Positions 50,733 through 59,442 of a stretch of DNA of 64,000 nt are shown piece after piece; the stretch's first letter is position 1; each line of letters starts with the position of its first letter. Source of the stretch: Chloroflexota bacterium (GTDB taxonomy: Bacteria > Chloroflexota > Anaerolineae > Anaerolineales > UBA11579). The stretch is taken from positions 18,936-82,935 of the forward strand of contig JACPVG010000030.1 in assembly GCA_016191875.1 (NCBI GenBank). Reading direction: 5' to 3'. Under the pieces are notes generated by a model that saw only the letters and a list, made by a program, of their open reading frames with translations, did no database searches and had not been told where the DNA came from. The position numbers and the translations under genes are program-made.

Positions 50733-51674
50733 ATGCCCAACAAAATCGCCGTCGTCGCCGTGGGCGGAAACGCCCTCATCAAGGACAACAAACGCAAGAC
50801 GATTCCCGACCAGTACGAGGCCGCCCGCGAGACGATGGGCCACATCACCACCATGATTCAGGACGGCTGGGATGTGGTCATCTCGCACGGCAACGGCCCA
50901 CAGGTCGGGTTCATCCTGCGCCGGTCTGAGCTTTCGATGGGCGAACTGCATCCCGTCCCGCTGGATTACTGCGGCGCGGATACGCAGGGCGCCATCGGCT
51001 ATATGTTCCAGCGCGCCCTGCGCAACGAGTTCAAGCAGCGCGGCATGACCAAGGCCGCCGCCACCGTCGTCACCCAGGTGCGGGTGGACGCGGCCGACCC
51101 CGCTTTCCAAAAGCCCAGCAAACCCATCGGTTCGTTTCTGGACGAAGCCACGGCAAAAGAACGCATGCAGGAAGGCAAGACGTTCATCGAGGACGCCGGG
51201 CGCGGCTGGCGGCAGGTCGTGCCTTCACCCAGACCGGTGGAGATCGTGGAACTGGAGGCCATCCACCATCTGGTAGGTAACGGCTTCACTGTGATTGCCT
51301 CCGGCGGCGGCGGCATCCCCGTTATCGAAAACGAACAGGGTGAACTCGTCGGCATCGAGGCCGTGATCGACAAAGACCACGCCTCGGCGCTGCTGGCGGC
51401 CAGCCTGAAGGCCGACCTGCTGTTGATATCCACCGCGGTTGAGAAGGTCGCCATCCACTTTGGCAAGCCGGAGCAGCAATGGTTGGAGCGCATTACCATC
51501 GCCGAGGCCGAGGGGTACATTGCGGAGGGCCACTTCGCCGCTGGAAGCATGCTGCCCAAGATTCAAGCCTGCATCCGATTCCTGCAAGAAGGCGGCCAAC
51601 AGGCGCTCATCACCGACCCGGAGCACATCCCACAGGCGCTGCGCGGCGAGACGGGGACATGGATAGTTCCGTAA
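50733..51674 (+). CDS. Carbamate kinase (YqeA-like)
   Basis: 313 aa from the ATG at 50733 with CAGGAGA upstream; the longer frame encodes repeat-derived Leu/Tyr and is rejected. Amino-acid kinase fold: VVAVGGNALIKDNKR, ISHGNGPQVGFILRRSE, IASGGGGIPVIENEQGEL, VIDKDHASALLAASLKADLLLISTAVEKVAI and GSMLPKIQACIRFLQEGG, all carbamate kinase hallmarks. It converts carbamoyl phosphate plus ADP to ATP and carbamate. Position after YgeW suggests it harvests ATP from the carbamoyltransferase product. Confidence 0.95.
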   Translation: MPNKIAVVAVGGNALIKDNKRKTIPDQYEAARETMGHITTMIQDGWDVVISHGNGPQVGFILRRSELSMGELHPVPLDYCGADTQGAIGYMFQRALRNEFKQRGMTKAAATVVTQVRVDAADPAFQKPSKPIGSFLDEATAKERMQEGKTFIEDAGRGWRQVVPSPRPVEIVELEAIHHLVGNGFTVIASGGGGIPVIENEQGELVGIEAVIDKDHASALLAASLKADLLLISTAVEKVAIHFGKPEQQWLERITIAEAEGYIAEGHFAAGSMLPKIQACIRFLQEGGQQALITDPEHIPQALRGETGTWIVP

Positions 51675-51700
51675 ATGTAAAGACGTGCTGAGGTGCGGAC

Positions 51701-52945
51701 GTGCTGAAGTTCAAAGGTTACGAGTGCTCGGTATGTGGCAAAGCGTACGCGCCGGATGAGGTGACGTACACCTGCCCGGCGGATGGCGGCAACCTGGATG
51801 TCATCCTGGACTACGGGGCCATCAGCCAGACCTCCAGACCTCCAGACTTTCAGACTTCCCCCGACTTCTCCATGTGGCGTTACCTGCCGCTGCTGCCGGT
51901 GGGCGACCCCGGCCACCCCGGCACGCCGCTGCGCCGTGTGGGCTGGACGCCGCTCTACCGCCCGCCGCGGCTGGAGGCTGAACTGGGGTTGAAGCAACTG
52001 TGGCTGAAGGACGAAAGCACCAACCCGACGGCCTCGTTCAAGGACCGCGCCAGCGCCCTGCTGGTGGCGCGGTCGGCCGAGGTTGGGGCGGAGGTCATCA
52101 TCACGGCATCCAGCGGAAACGCCGGGGCGGCGCTGGCGGGCATGGCGGCTGCGACCGGGCAGGAAGCCGTCATTCTGGTGCCCAAGACTGCTCCCAAACC
52201 TAAAGTCGCCCAACTGAGGGTATACGGCGCGCAGGTGCTGCTGGTGGATGGCAACTACGATGCGGCTTTCGACCTGACGATTGAAGCCGCAAGCGAATTC
52301 GGATGGTACTGCCGCAACACCGGCTACAACCCTTTCACCGCCGAAGGCAAGAAGACCGCCGGGCTGGAGATCTGGGAACAGGTGCTGCTGAAGCGTAATC
52401 TCTCCAAACCGCTGTGCGTGTTTGTCTCGGTGGGCGACGGCAACATCATCGCTGGAATCCACAAGGCGTTCAAAGACCTGCACGCGCTGGGCTGGCTGGA
52501 ACGCATGCCGCGCCTGTTCGGGGTACAGGCGGAGGGCGCCGCCGCGGTAGCCAATGCTTTTGCCGCTGGAGTCGAAGATATCCAACCCGTTGCGGCGCAC
52601 ACGCTGGCCGACAGCATCTCGGTGGACCTGCCGCGCGACGGCCTGCGCGCCTTGCGCGCTGCCACCCAGACCGACGGGGCCTACCTGACCGTGACCGACG
52701 ACGACATCCTGGCCGCCATTCGTTCCCTGGGGCAGGTGGGCGTGTTTGTGGAGCCCGCCGCCGCGGCCGCCTATGCCGGACTGACGAAAGCCGCCCGCTC
52801 CGGCCAGGTCCAGCCGGACGACCCGTGCCTGGCGCTGCTGACTGGCGCGGGATTGAAGGACACCCAGGCCGCCATCCGGGCGGCCGGCGACGCGCCCATC
52901 ATCGCGCCGGACTTGACGGCGCTGAAAGAGTGCTTGAAGATATAG
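51701..52945 (+). CDS. Threonine-synthase-like fold-type II PLP enzyme with N-terminal zinc ribbon
   Basis: 414 aa from a GTG with GAGGTG upstream. N-terminal zinc ribbon (YECSVCGKAY...YTCPADGG), then PLP core: LWLKDESTNPTASFKDRAS with the Schiff-base Lys, ITASSGNAGAALAGMA, YNPFTAEGKKTAGLEIWEQ, VSVGDGNIIAGI. Overall a ThrC-type protein. Residues of the linker between ribbon and core (QTSRPPDFQTSPDF) are encoded by a B-type repeat tract at 51827-51871, an apparent in-frame repeat insertion. In the yge context it could instead act on a purine-derived amino acid such as diaminopropionate, the job of YgeX; sequence alone favours ThrC. Confidence 0.8.
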   Translation: MLKFKGYECSVCGKAYAPDEVTYTCPADGGNLDVILDYGAISQTSRPPDFQTSPDFSMWRYLPLLPVGDPGHPGTPLRRVGWTPLYRPPRLEAELGLKQLWLKDESTNPTASFKDRASALLVARSAEVGAEVIITASSGNAGAALAGMAAATGQEAVILVPKTAPKPKVAQLRVYGAQVLLVDGNYDAAFDLTIEAASEFGWYCRNTGYNPFTAEGKKTAGLEIWEQVLLKRNLSKPLCVFVSVGDGNIIAGIHKAFKDLHALGWLERMPRLFGVQAEGAAAVANAFAAGVEDIQPVAAHTLADSISVDLPRDGLRALRAATQTDGAYLTVTDDDILAAIRSLGQVGVFVEPAAAAAYAGLTKAARSGQVQPDDPCLALLTGAGLKDTQAAIRAAGDAPIIAPDLTALKECLKI

Positions 52946-52947
52946 CC

Positions 52948-53901
52948 ATGTCCAAGAAACCATTGTTTTCCATTATTGCCCCGATCTACAATGAAATCGG
53001 CAACCTTGATGAGCTATACCGCCGCGTCTCTGAAACGATGAAGAAATCCGGCGGCGATTGGGAACTGCTGCTGGTGGATGATGGTTCGTCCGACGGCTCG
53101 ACCGAGCGCATGCGCGAACTGGCGAAAAAGGATAAGCATGTCAAACCGGTCATCTTCGCTCGCAACTTCGGCCACCAGATCGCCGTGACCGCCGGGCTGG
53201 ACTACGCCAGCGGCGACGCAGTCATCATCATTGACTCTGACCTGCAGGACCCACCCGAAGTAATGCTTGACCTCATTGCCCATTGGCGCGAGGGGTACGA
53301 GGTGGTGTACGCCGTGCGCGAGACCCGCAAAGGCGAGTCGTGGTTCAAGCTCTTCACCGCTAAAGCGTTCTATCGGCTCATCAACCGCCTCACCTCTATC
53401 AAGATTCCGGTGGACACCGGCGACTTCCGGCTGATGGACCGCCGGGTGGTGGAGGTTCTGAACACGATGCGCGAGCACCATCGCTTCCTGCGGGGCATGT
53501 CGGCCTGGGTCGGCTTCCGCCAGACGGGCGTGAAGTACCACCGCGCCGCGCGGCTCTCCGGCGAGACCCATTACCCGGTGCGCAAAATGATGCGGCTGGC
53601 GCTCACTGCCATTACCGGCTTCTCCTTCGCGCCGTTGCAGTTCGCCACTTATCTGGGGTTCATTTCGGCGGGCATCAGCATCATTGCCATCCCGGTTGTC
53701 GTTGCCTTGCGCTTGGCCGGTTCGCAGGCGTTCTACGGCCAGGCCAGCGCGCTGATTGCCGTGCTGTTCTTCGGCGGCGTGCAACTGATCTCGCTGGGCA
53801 TCCTGGGTGAATACATCGGCCGACTGTACGACGAGGTGCGCGGCCGGCCGTTGTACATTGTGCGCGAGGCGCCAAAATCAGCGAAACAGGTACACAAGTA
53901 A
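52948..53901 (+). CDS. Family 2 glycosyltransferase with two C-terminal membrane helices (DPMS/GtrB-like)
   Basis: 317 aa from the ATG 2 nt after the previous stop. GT-A fold: FSIIAPIYNEIGNLDELYRR, LLLVDDGSSDGSTERM, DSDLQDPPEVML (DxD-type), and KIPVDTGDFRLMDRRVVE. Two C-terminal TMs (FAPLQFATYLGFISAGISIIAIPVVV, ALIAVLFFGGVQLISLGILGEYIG) are typical of polyprenyl-phosphate glycosyltransferases. The last residues (KQVHK) and the stop codon lie within an A-type repeat. It makes a lipid-linked sugar for the cell envelope and seems unrelated to its catabolic neighbours. Confidence 0.9.
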   Translation: MSKKPLFSIIAPIYNEIGNLDELYRRVSETMKKSGGDWELLLVDDGSSDGSTERMRELAKKDKHVKPVIFARNFGHQIAVTAGLDYASGDAVIIIDSDLQDPPEVMLDLIAHWREGYEVVYAVRETRKGESWFKLFTAKAFYRLINRLTSIKIPVDTGDFRLMDRRVVEVLNTMREHHRFLRGMSAWVGFRQTGVKYHRAARLSGETHYPVRKMMRLALTAITGFSFAPLQFATYLGFISAGISIIAIPVVVALRLAGSQAFYGQASALIAVLFFGGVQLISLGILGEYIGRLYDEVRGRPLYIVREAPKSAKQVHK

Positions 53902-53927
53902 ACAAGGAAACAAGGAAACAAGTATCA
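53883..53927 (+). repeat. A-type short repeat tract overlapping the glycosyltransferase 3' end
   Basis: GAAACAGGTACACAAGTAAACAAGG... repeats of 7-8 nt (AACAAGG, AACAAGTA). The stop TAA of the glycosyltransferase gene is part of one unit. A B-type stretch (GACTTCAGCACATCAACACTTCAGCACG) follows at about 53960-53988. Confidence 0.75.
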
Positions 53928-54016
53928 GGCCGTCCCGTTTTCAGGACTACCCGACAACAGGACTTCAGCACATCAACACTTCAGCACGTAGTTCACCCAG
54001 ATTGGAGTCTCCCGCG

Positions 54017-55465
54017 ATGATCGACCTCACGGCCTACCCAGACCGCCTCGCCCGCGCCGTGGCGCGCGCTAAAGAGCGGGGCGTCATCATCCCCACGTAC
54101 GCCCAGATGAAAGACCCTACCAGGACGCCGGCGGCGGTGAAGGAACAATTGGCAAAGGTCGGCCTGTGGGATCTCGACCCGCGCAACCTGTTTCGCATCA
54201 CCTGGAAGAACGAACCGAAAGAGACCGGCGGCGGGTTTGGGGGCGTGAACGCCCTCGAACTGCCTGCCAGCCTCACCGGCGTCCCCGCCCGCATCATCGG
54301 CCTGGTCGGCAAGTGGTTCCCCACGGGGGCGCATAAAGTCGGTGCGGCGTTCTCGTGCCTGGTGCCGCGCCTGGTCACCGGCCAGTTCGACCCGACGACC
54401 CAGAAAGCCGTGTGGCCTTCGACTGGCAATTACTGCCGCGGGGGGGCGTATGACTCGGCCCTGCTGGCCTGCGAGAGCATCGCCATTTTGCCGGAAGGCA
54501 TGAGCCGCGAACGTTTCGAGTGGCTGGCGCAGGTGGCGGGCGAGGTCATCAAGACCCCCGGCTCGGAATCCAACGTCAAGGAAATCTTCGACAAGTGCTG
54601 GGAACTGCGCCAGTCCGGCCAGGACCTGATGATCTTCAACCAGTTCGACGAGATGCCCAACTACCTGTGGCATTACGAAGTGACCGGCCGCGCCATGCAG
54701 GAAGTCATTGAGGCCGGCGGTGGCGTATATCGCGGCGTGGCGCTCACCACCGGCTCGGCTGGCACCATCGCCTGCGGCGACTACCTGAAACAGCAGTACC
54801 CGGCCAGCAAGATCATCGCCAGCGAAGCGCTGCAATGCCCGACCCTGCTGGAAAACGGTTTCGGCGCACACCGCATCGAGGGCATCGGCGACAAGCACGT
54901 GCCCTGGGTGCACAACGTCAAGAACACTGACATCGTGGTGGCGATAGACGACAACGCGGTGGTCAACATCGCCCGGCTGTTCAACGAACTGGAGGGCCGG
55001 GCGCATCTGACCGCGGCGGGCGTGCCGGAGGCGGTGGTGGCGCAACTGGGCCTGCTCGGCTTCAGCGGCATCGCCAACATGCTATCGGCCATCAAGTTCG
55101 CCAAATACTACGAACTCGGCCCGGAGGACATGGTGCTGACTGTGTTCACCGACTCGATGGACCTGTATGGCAGCCGCCTGGAAGAGATGCACGCCGAACA
55201 CGGCCCATACACCCCCCTGGACGCTGCCGGGCACTATCAGCGTTACCTGCTGGGTGAGCGCACCGACAACCTTCTGGAACTGTCCTACCAGGCGCGCCGC
55301 CGTATCCACAACCTCAAGTACTACACGTGGGTTGAGCAGCAGGGCAAGACTTTTGAAGAACTCAATGCCCAGTGGCACGACGATTCATTCTGGACCGGCG
55401 TGCAGGGACAGGTGGGCGAGATCGACGCGCTCATTCAGGAATTTAACGCGAGGGTGGCGCGATGA
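54017..55465 (+). CDS. Uncharacterised fold-type II PLP-dependent enzyme
   Basis: 482 aa from the ATG at 54017. A fold-II (tryptophan synthase beta superfamily) enzyme: WFPTGAHKVGAAFSCLVPRL holds the likely PLP Lys in a GAHK context, STGNYCRGGAYDSALLACES a Cys-containing substrate loop, and LTTGSAGTIACGDYLKQQYP the phosphate-binding Gly-rich loop. It is longer than cysteine or threonine synthases and unlike YgeX of E. coli in detail. Its place at the end of the yge-like island makes it a candidate for the ammonia-lyase/deaminating step. Function otherwise unknown. Confidence 0.75.
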   Translation: MIDLTAYPDRLARAVARAKERGVIIPTYAQMKDPTRTPAAVKEQLAKVGLWDLDPRNLFRITWKNEPKETGGGFGGVNALELPASLTGVPARIIGLVGKWFPTGAHKVGAAFSCLVPRLVTGQFDPTTQKAVWPSTGNYCRGGAYDSALLACESIAILPEGMSRERFEWLAQVAGEVIKTPGSESNVKEIFDKCWELRQSGQDLMIFNQFDEMPNYLWHYEVTGRAMQEVIEAGGGVYRGVALTTGSAGTIACGDYLKQQYPASKIIASEALQCPTLLENGFGAHRIEGIGDKHVPWVHNVKNTDIVVAIDDNAVVNIARLFNELEGRAHLTAAGVPEAVVAQLGLLGFSGIANMLSAIKFAKYYELGPEDMVLTVFTDSMDLYGSRLEEMHAEHGPYTPLDAAGHYQRYLLGERTDNLLELSYQARRRIHNLKYYTWVEQQGKTFEELNAQWHDDSFWTGVQGQVGEIDALIQEFNARVAR

Positions 55466-55467
55466 TG

Positions 55468-55574
55468 GGTAGACAGGTAAACAAGTAGACAAGTATCAGG
55501 GAAACAAGGTCCAGGGCTGGCTTCCCGACGACAAGACTTCAGGACCTCAGGACTTCAAGACCTCAAGACTTCGG
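55468..55574 (+). repeat. A-type then B-type short repeat tract
   Basis: GATGGGTAGACAGGTAAACAAGTAGACAAG... (A-type, 55468-55510) is followed by AGACTTCAGGACCTCAGGAC... (B-type, 55527-55574). The tract fills the gap before the glycosylase promoter. Confidence 0.8.
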
Positions 55575-55589
55575 TACGCCTTTTCCTTG

Positions 55590-55604
55590 TACAATAGCGC
55601 CATG
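55590..55604 (+). promoter_or_regulatory. Leaderless-type promoter of the HhH-GPD glycosylase gene
   Basis: TACAAT (55590-55595), then AGCGCC, then the ATG at 55602. The spacing of 6 nt leaves no room for an SD. Confidence 0.6.
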
Positions 55605-56501
55605 CCCACTGCCAGCCTGCGCCTGACCCCCGTCCCGCCGTTTGACTTCTACATCACCATTTCCTCCCACGGCTGGGTGGTGCTGGCTCCCAACGCGCTG
55701 GATAAGGAAGAGCCGTCCTTCCGCCGGGTAGAGCAACTCCCCGGCGGCGAAGTGGTCTGCCTGGAGGTCTGGGCGGATGGGCCGCAGGTGCGGTTGAAGG
55801 TGGAAAGCGAGGGCGCGCTGACCGGCGCTCACAAGAACCTCCTGCGCCGGCGCGTGGCGCACATGCTGCGGCTGGACGACGACTACTCGTCGTTCTACCG
55901 CATCGCCCGCAAGCGGGGCAAACCGTGGTCGCGGCTAGTACAGGGACTGGGGCGCATGTTCCGTTCGCCGACCGTGTGGGAAGACGCGGTCAAGACCATG
56001 CTGACCACCAACATCGCCTGGGGCGGCACCAAACGCATGGCCGCCACGCTCGTAGAAGAATGGGGCGCGCCGTTCCCGCCCGATTTGTCCCAAAAGGCCT
56101 TCCCCTCGCCGCAGGCTATCGCCGCCGTGCCTTTCAAGCGTTTCGAGGCCAGAGCCGGGCTGGGCTACCGCGCGCCCTATGTCCACGAACTGGCCCGGCG
56201 CATCACGGGCGGCGAGCTCGACTTGCAGGCCTGGCTCGACCCGGCCATCCCCTCGGAGAATCTCTATCGCCAGCTGCTGGCGGTGAAGGGCATCGGCCCA
56301 TATGCCGCCGCCAACCTGCTCATGCTGCTCGGCCGCTACGACCGGCTGGGCTTCGATACCGTCTACCGCGACTTCGTCGGCCCCCGCTACTTCAACGGCC
56401 GACAGCCGAGCGAAAGAGAGATGCTGGCCGTGTACGACGACTGGGGCGAGTGGAAATACCTGGCCTACTGGTTCGAGATGTATCTGGAGGACATGGCGTG
56501 A
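55602..56501 (+). CDS. HhH-GPD DNA glycosylase (AlkA/OGG1-like)
   Basis: 299 aa from the ATG at 55602. The helix-hairpin-helix is [28 protein letters not shown], with the catalytic Asp in GFDTVYRDF and Lys in AVKG. N-terminal half resembles the AlkA/OGG1 N-terminal domain ([18 protein letters not shown]). [17 protein letters not shown] corresponds to the family's [13 protein letters not shown] block. It removes damaged bases, alkylated or oxidised; which cannot be told. The next gene overlaps its stop (GTGA). Confidence 0.88.
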   Translation: MPTASLRLTPVPPFDFYITISSHGWVVLAPNALDKEEPSFRRVEQLPGGEVVCLEVWADGPQVRLKVESEGALTGAHKNLLRRRVAHMLRLDDDYSSFYRIARKRGKPWSRLVQGLGRMFRSPTVWEDAVKTMLTTNIAWGGTKRMAATLVEEWGAPFPPDLSQKAFPSPQAIAAVPFKRFEARAGLGYRAPYVHELARRITGGELDLQAWLDPAIPSENLYRQLLAVKGIGPYAAANLLMLLGRYDRLGFDTVYRDFVGPRYFNGRQPSEREMLAVYDDWGEWKYLAYWFEMYLEDMA

Positions 56502-57163
56502 GCGAAATCCGGTTCATCCCGCTGGAGTTCGAGGAGTTTCCCTCCGAAGATATGGCGCGCCGGGCGGAAGCCTTCTACGCCGAAGTCCGTCGTCGCCGCA
56601 CGGTGCGCGATTTTTCGGACCGGCCGGTAGCGCGCCAGGTCATCGAATCCTGCCTGCGGGCGGCCGGCACGGCCCCCAACGGGGCGAACATGCAGCCCTG
56701 GCATTTCGTGGTGGTCAGCGACCTTGAGGTCAAGCGCCGCATCCGCCTGGCCGCGGAAGAGGAAGAAAAGGCTTTCTACAGCGAGCGCGCCCCGCAGGAG
56801 TGGCTGGAGGCCCTGGCCCCGCTCGGCACCGACTGGCGCAAGCCGTTCCTGGAGATCGCGCCGTACCTGATCGCCGTGATGGCGCAATCCTACAGCCTGT
56901 TGCCTTCCGGCAAGAAAGTCAAGAATTACTATGTGCAGGAATCAGTCGGGATCGCGGTTGGTTTCCTCATTGCCGCGTTGCACCACGCCGGGCTGGCGAC
57001 GTTGACCCACACGCCCAGCCCGATGGGCTTCCTGAACGAGATCCTCAACCGTCCGGCCAACGAGCGACCCTACCTGCTGCTGGTGGTCGGCTACCCGGCG
57101 GCGGATGCCAGCGTTCCGGACATCGCCAAGAAGCCGCTTGACGAGATCGCCACGTTCCTCTGA
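56498..57163 (+). CDS. Nitroreductase-family FMN oxidoreductase
   Basis: 221 aa from a GTG overlapping the glycosylase stop as GTGA. FMN motifs: [38 protein letters not shown], and C-terminal [36 protein letters not shown]. The TPNPM-like TPSPMGFL block recalls the iodotyrosine-deiodinase/BluB side of the family. It reduces nitro or quinone compounds, or dehalogenates, with NAD(P)H. The co-transcribed repair gene gives no clear functional hint. Confidence 0.9.
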   Translation: MSEIRFIPLEFEEFPSEDMARRAEAFYAEVRRRRTVRDFSDRPVARQVIESCLRAAGTAPNGANMQPWHFVVVSDLEVKRRIRLAAEEEEKAFYSERAPQEWLEALAPLGTDWRKPFLEIAPYLIAVMAQSYSLLPSGKKVKNYYVQESVGIAVGFLIAALHHAGLATLTHTPSPMGFLNEILNRPANERPYLLLVVGYPAADASVPDIAKKPLDEIATFL

Positions 57164-57210
57164 GCCGCCCTCATAACCGGCTGCCTCGCCGCCTCGTTGA
57201 CTTTGTTCAG

Positions 57211-59442
57211 ATGATTCAGCGTTTCTTTCGCTCGCCTCTGATTCTCATCTTCATCGCCCCGCTCATTCTTTACGCGCCTGTCTTTCTGACCGGCAAGGCC
57301 ATCTTCTGGGGCACGCCACTGCTCCAGTTCGCGCCATGGTGGGCACAGGCGGCCCGCACGTTGCTTTCCGGCGAACTGCCGCTGTGGAATCCACTCTCCG
57401 GGTTCGGCGCGCCGCTGCTCGCCAATTACCAATCGGCTCTGCTCTACCCGCCCACCTGGATCTATCTGATTTTGTACGCGCTGGGCGGCCTGCCGTTGAT
57501 GGCCTGGGCGATGGCTCCACTGGCCGCCCTGCACCTGGCCTGGGGCGGCTTGGGCATGGCCCGGCTGGCGCGCGCGCTTGGATGGGGCGCGCTGGCGCAG
57601 GCGGTCAGCGGGCTGGCCTTCGGGCTGTCGGGCTATCTGGTGGCGCGCGCTCATTTCCTGAGCATTAACGCCGCAGTCGCCTGGACGCCGTGGGTGCTGC
57701 TGGCCGCTTACCGTCTGGCGGTCATGCCCGGCCGCCGGTCGCTACTGTGGTTTGCGCTGGCTGCCGCCATGCAGCTGCTGGCCGGACACGCCCAGACGAC
57801 CTGGTACACCCTGCTTCTGGCTTTCACCTGGGTCCTGTTCTGGGGCGCGCAGAAGGATGGCCGCGCCGGGCTGGCACGCGCCGCCGGACGCTTTGCGCTG
57901 GCAGGCGGCTGGGCGGCCGCGCTGGCGGCGGCGCAACTGTTGCCGACCGGCGAGTATCTCTCCCAATCCGCGCGCGCCGGCGAATATGGCTACGACCTGG
58001 CGATGCAGTACTCCTTCTGGCCGTGGCGATTCCTGACGCTGCTGGTCCCCAACCTGTTCGGCAGCCCGGCCGCGGGGGACTACTGGGGCTTTGCCGCCTA
58101 CTGGGAGGACGCCGCCTACCTGGGCGTGCTGGGCCTGCTGCTGGCGCTCTACGCTTTGCTGCGCCGCGCGCCCGACGATCGACCTCTCCGTTTCTACCTG
58201 TTTACCTGTGTACTCGTTTCCTTCGTTCTTGCCCTCGGACAGAACACTCCCGTTTTTCCCTTTCTTTACCGCCACGCCTTCACCTTCGATATGTTCCAGG
58301 CCCCGGCGCGCTGGCTGTTGTGGGCGCAGGTCGCCTTTGCGCTGCTGGCCGGGCTGGGGGCGGAGCGTTGGCGCGGCCCGGAGGGCCGCGCCCTGTACTG
58401 GTCGCGACTGGCTACGGCTGGCGCGTTCGCGGTCACGCTGGGGGCCGGACTGGGCGCGTACCTGCTCGGCCGCGCCCCGGATGCTTACCCGGAAAGGCTG
58501 GCGACGGCTGTTCCTGCCCTGGCGCTGGCCGGGCTGTGGGGGTTGGGCGCCGGCGCGCTGCATCTGACCGCGCCGGCGCGCCAGTCCCTACAACCGCGTC
58601 GCTGGTGGCCTTGGGCCGCCGCCGCATGGCTGTGCGCCGACCTGTTGGTGGCGGGCTGGGGGCTGAACCCCGGCGCGCCGCTCTCGCTCTATGCCGAATC
58701 CCTGCCGTCTGCGGCGCTGGCGCGTAGCCTGGCGGGCGGGCATCGCGCCTTCCTCTTGCCGGAGGACGAGCAAGCGCTCAAGTTCGGGCACTTCCTGTCG
58801 CTCACCGACTTCCACACTCAGGAAGATTGGCGCGCCCTGCGCGCTGCCCTGCTGCCCAACGCCAATTTACTGGACGGCATCCCCTCCGCCAGCAACTTTG
58901 ACCCACTCGTGCCTGCGGGTTATGCAGAAGTCGTGGGCTGGTTCGCGTTCGCGGGCGAGATGCCGGAGGCGCAGGCACACCCCGCCTGGCAGGAGTCCTT
59001 GGAGTTCTTTGACATCGGCCTGCTGGTGCGGCCGGATGCGGACGGCGCATCATCCTTTCGCATCGGTCTGGTGAACTCCTTTACGCCCGGGCGGCTGCAT
59101 TTTTTTCCGGACGAAGACAGCGCGTTGTGTTGCGGGCGAATCGATTTGCCGTATACGATTCTTGTCAAGGGCGCGAACCGCCTGACGCTGGCGTTCACCG
59201 CCCCCGCCGGCGGCGTGCTGGTATGGGCCGACCAGAATTACCCCGGCTGGCAGGCGCGCCTGGACGGCCAGCCCTGGCCGTTGGAACCCGCCGACCGCCT
59301 GCGTCGTCTGGAGGCCCCGGCCGGGGAGCACACGCTGGAGTTCATCTACCGGCCGGTATCGTTCTATCTGGGCGTTCTGATCAGCCTGTTGGGTTGGGCG
59401 GCATGGGCATATTTGTGGAGGCGCAGTCATGATGAAGATTAG
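57211..59442 (+). CDS. YfhO-like polytopic membrane protein (GT-C-type)
   Basis: 743 aa, no SD before the ATG. N-terminal pattern APLILYAPVFLTGKAIFWGT, LLSGELPLWNPLSGFGAPLLANYQSALLYPP is typical of YfhO/GT-C glycosyltransferase-like membrane proteins, with about 11 TMs and a soluble beta-rich C-terminal domain (LAFTAPAGGVLVWADQNYPGWQARLDGQ). The residues LRFYLFTCVLVSF of one TM are encoded by an A-type repeat tract (58188-58221). YfhO proteins add sugars to envelope polymers; the acceptor is unknown. Its 3' end overlaps the M14 gene by 14 nt. Confidence 0.82.
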   Translation: MIQRFFRSPLILIFIAPLILYAPVFLTGKAIFWGTPLLQFAPWWAQAARTLLSGELPLWNPLSGFGAPLLANYQSALLYPPTWIYLILYALGGLPLMAWAMAPLAALHLAWGGLGMARLARALGWGALAQAVSGLAFGLSGYLVARAHFLSINAAVAWTPWVLLAAYRLAVMPGRRSLLWFALAAAMQLLAGHAQTTWYTLLLAFTWVLFWGAQKDGRAGLARAAGRFALAGGWAAALAAAQLLPTGEYLSQSARAGEYGYDLAMQYSFWPWRFLTLLVPNLFGSPAAGDYWGFAAYWEDAAYLGVLGLLLALYALLRRAPDDRPLRFYLFTCVLVSFVLALGQNTPVFPFLYRHAFTFDMFQAPARWLLWAQVAFALLAGLGAERWRGPEGRALYWSRLATAGAFAVTLGAGLGAYLLGRAPDAYPERLATAVPALALAGLWGLGAGALHLTAPARQSLQPRRWWPWAAAAWLCADLLVAGWGLNPGAPLSLYAESLPSAALARSLAGGHRAFLLPEDEQALKFGHFLSLTDFHTQEDWRALRAALLPNANLLDGIPSASNFDPLVPAGYAEVVGWFAFAGEMPEAQAHPAWQESLEFFDIGLLVRPDADGASSFRIGLVNSFTPGRLHFFPDEDSALCCGRIDLPYTILVKGANRLTLAFTAPAGGVLVWADQNYPGWQARLDGQPWPLEPADRLRRLEAPAGEHTLEFIYRPVSFYLGVLISLLGWAAWAYLWRRSHDED

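Noticed and set aside
52414..52947. N-terminal 178 codons of a frame running into the glycosyltransferase
   Set aside because: Out-of-frame reading of the ThrC-like gene; the glycosyltransferase starts at 52948.
53883..55574. CRISPR array
   Set aside because: The repeats are 7-8 nt, degenerate and without regular unique spacers; no cas genes.
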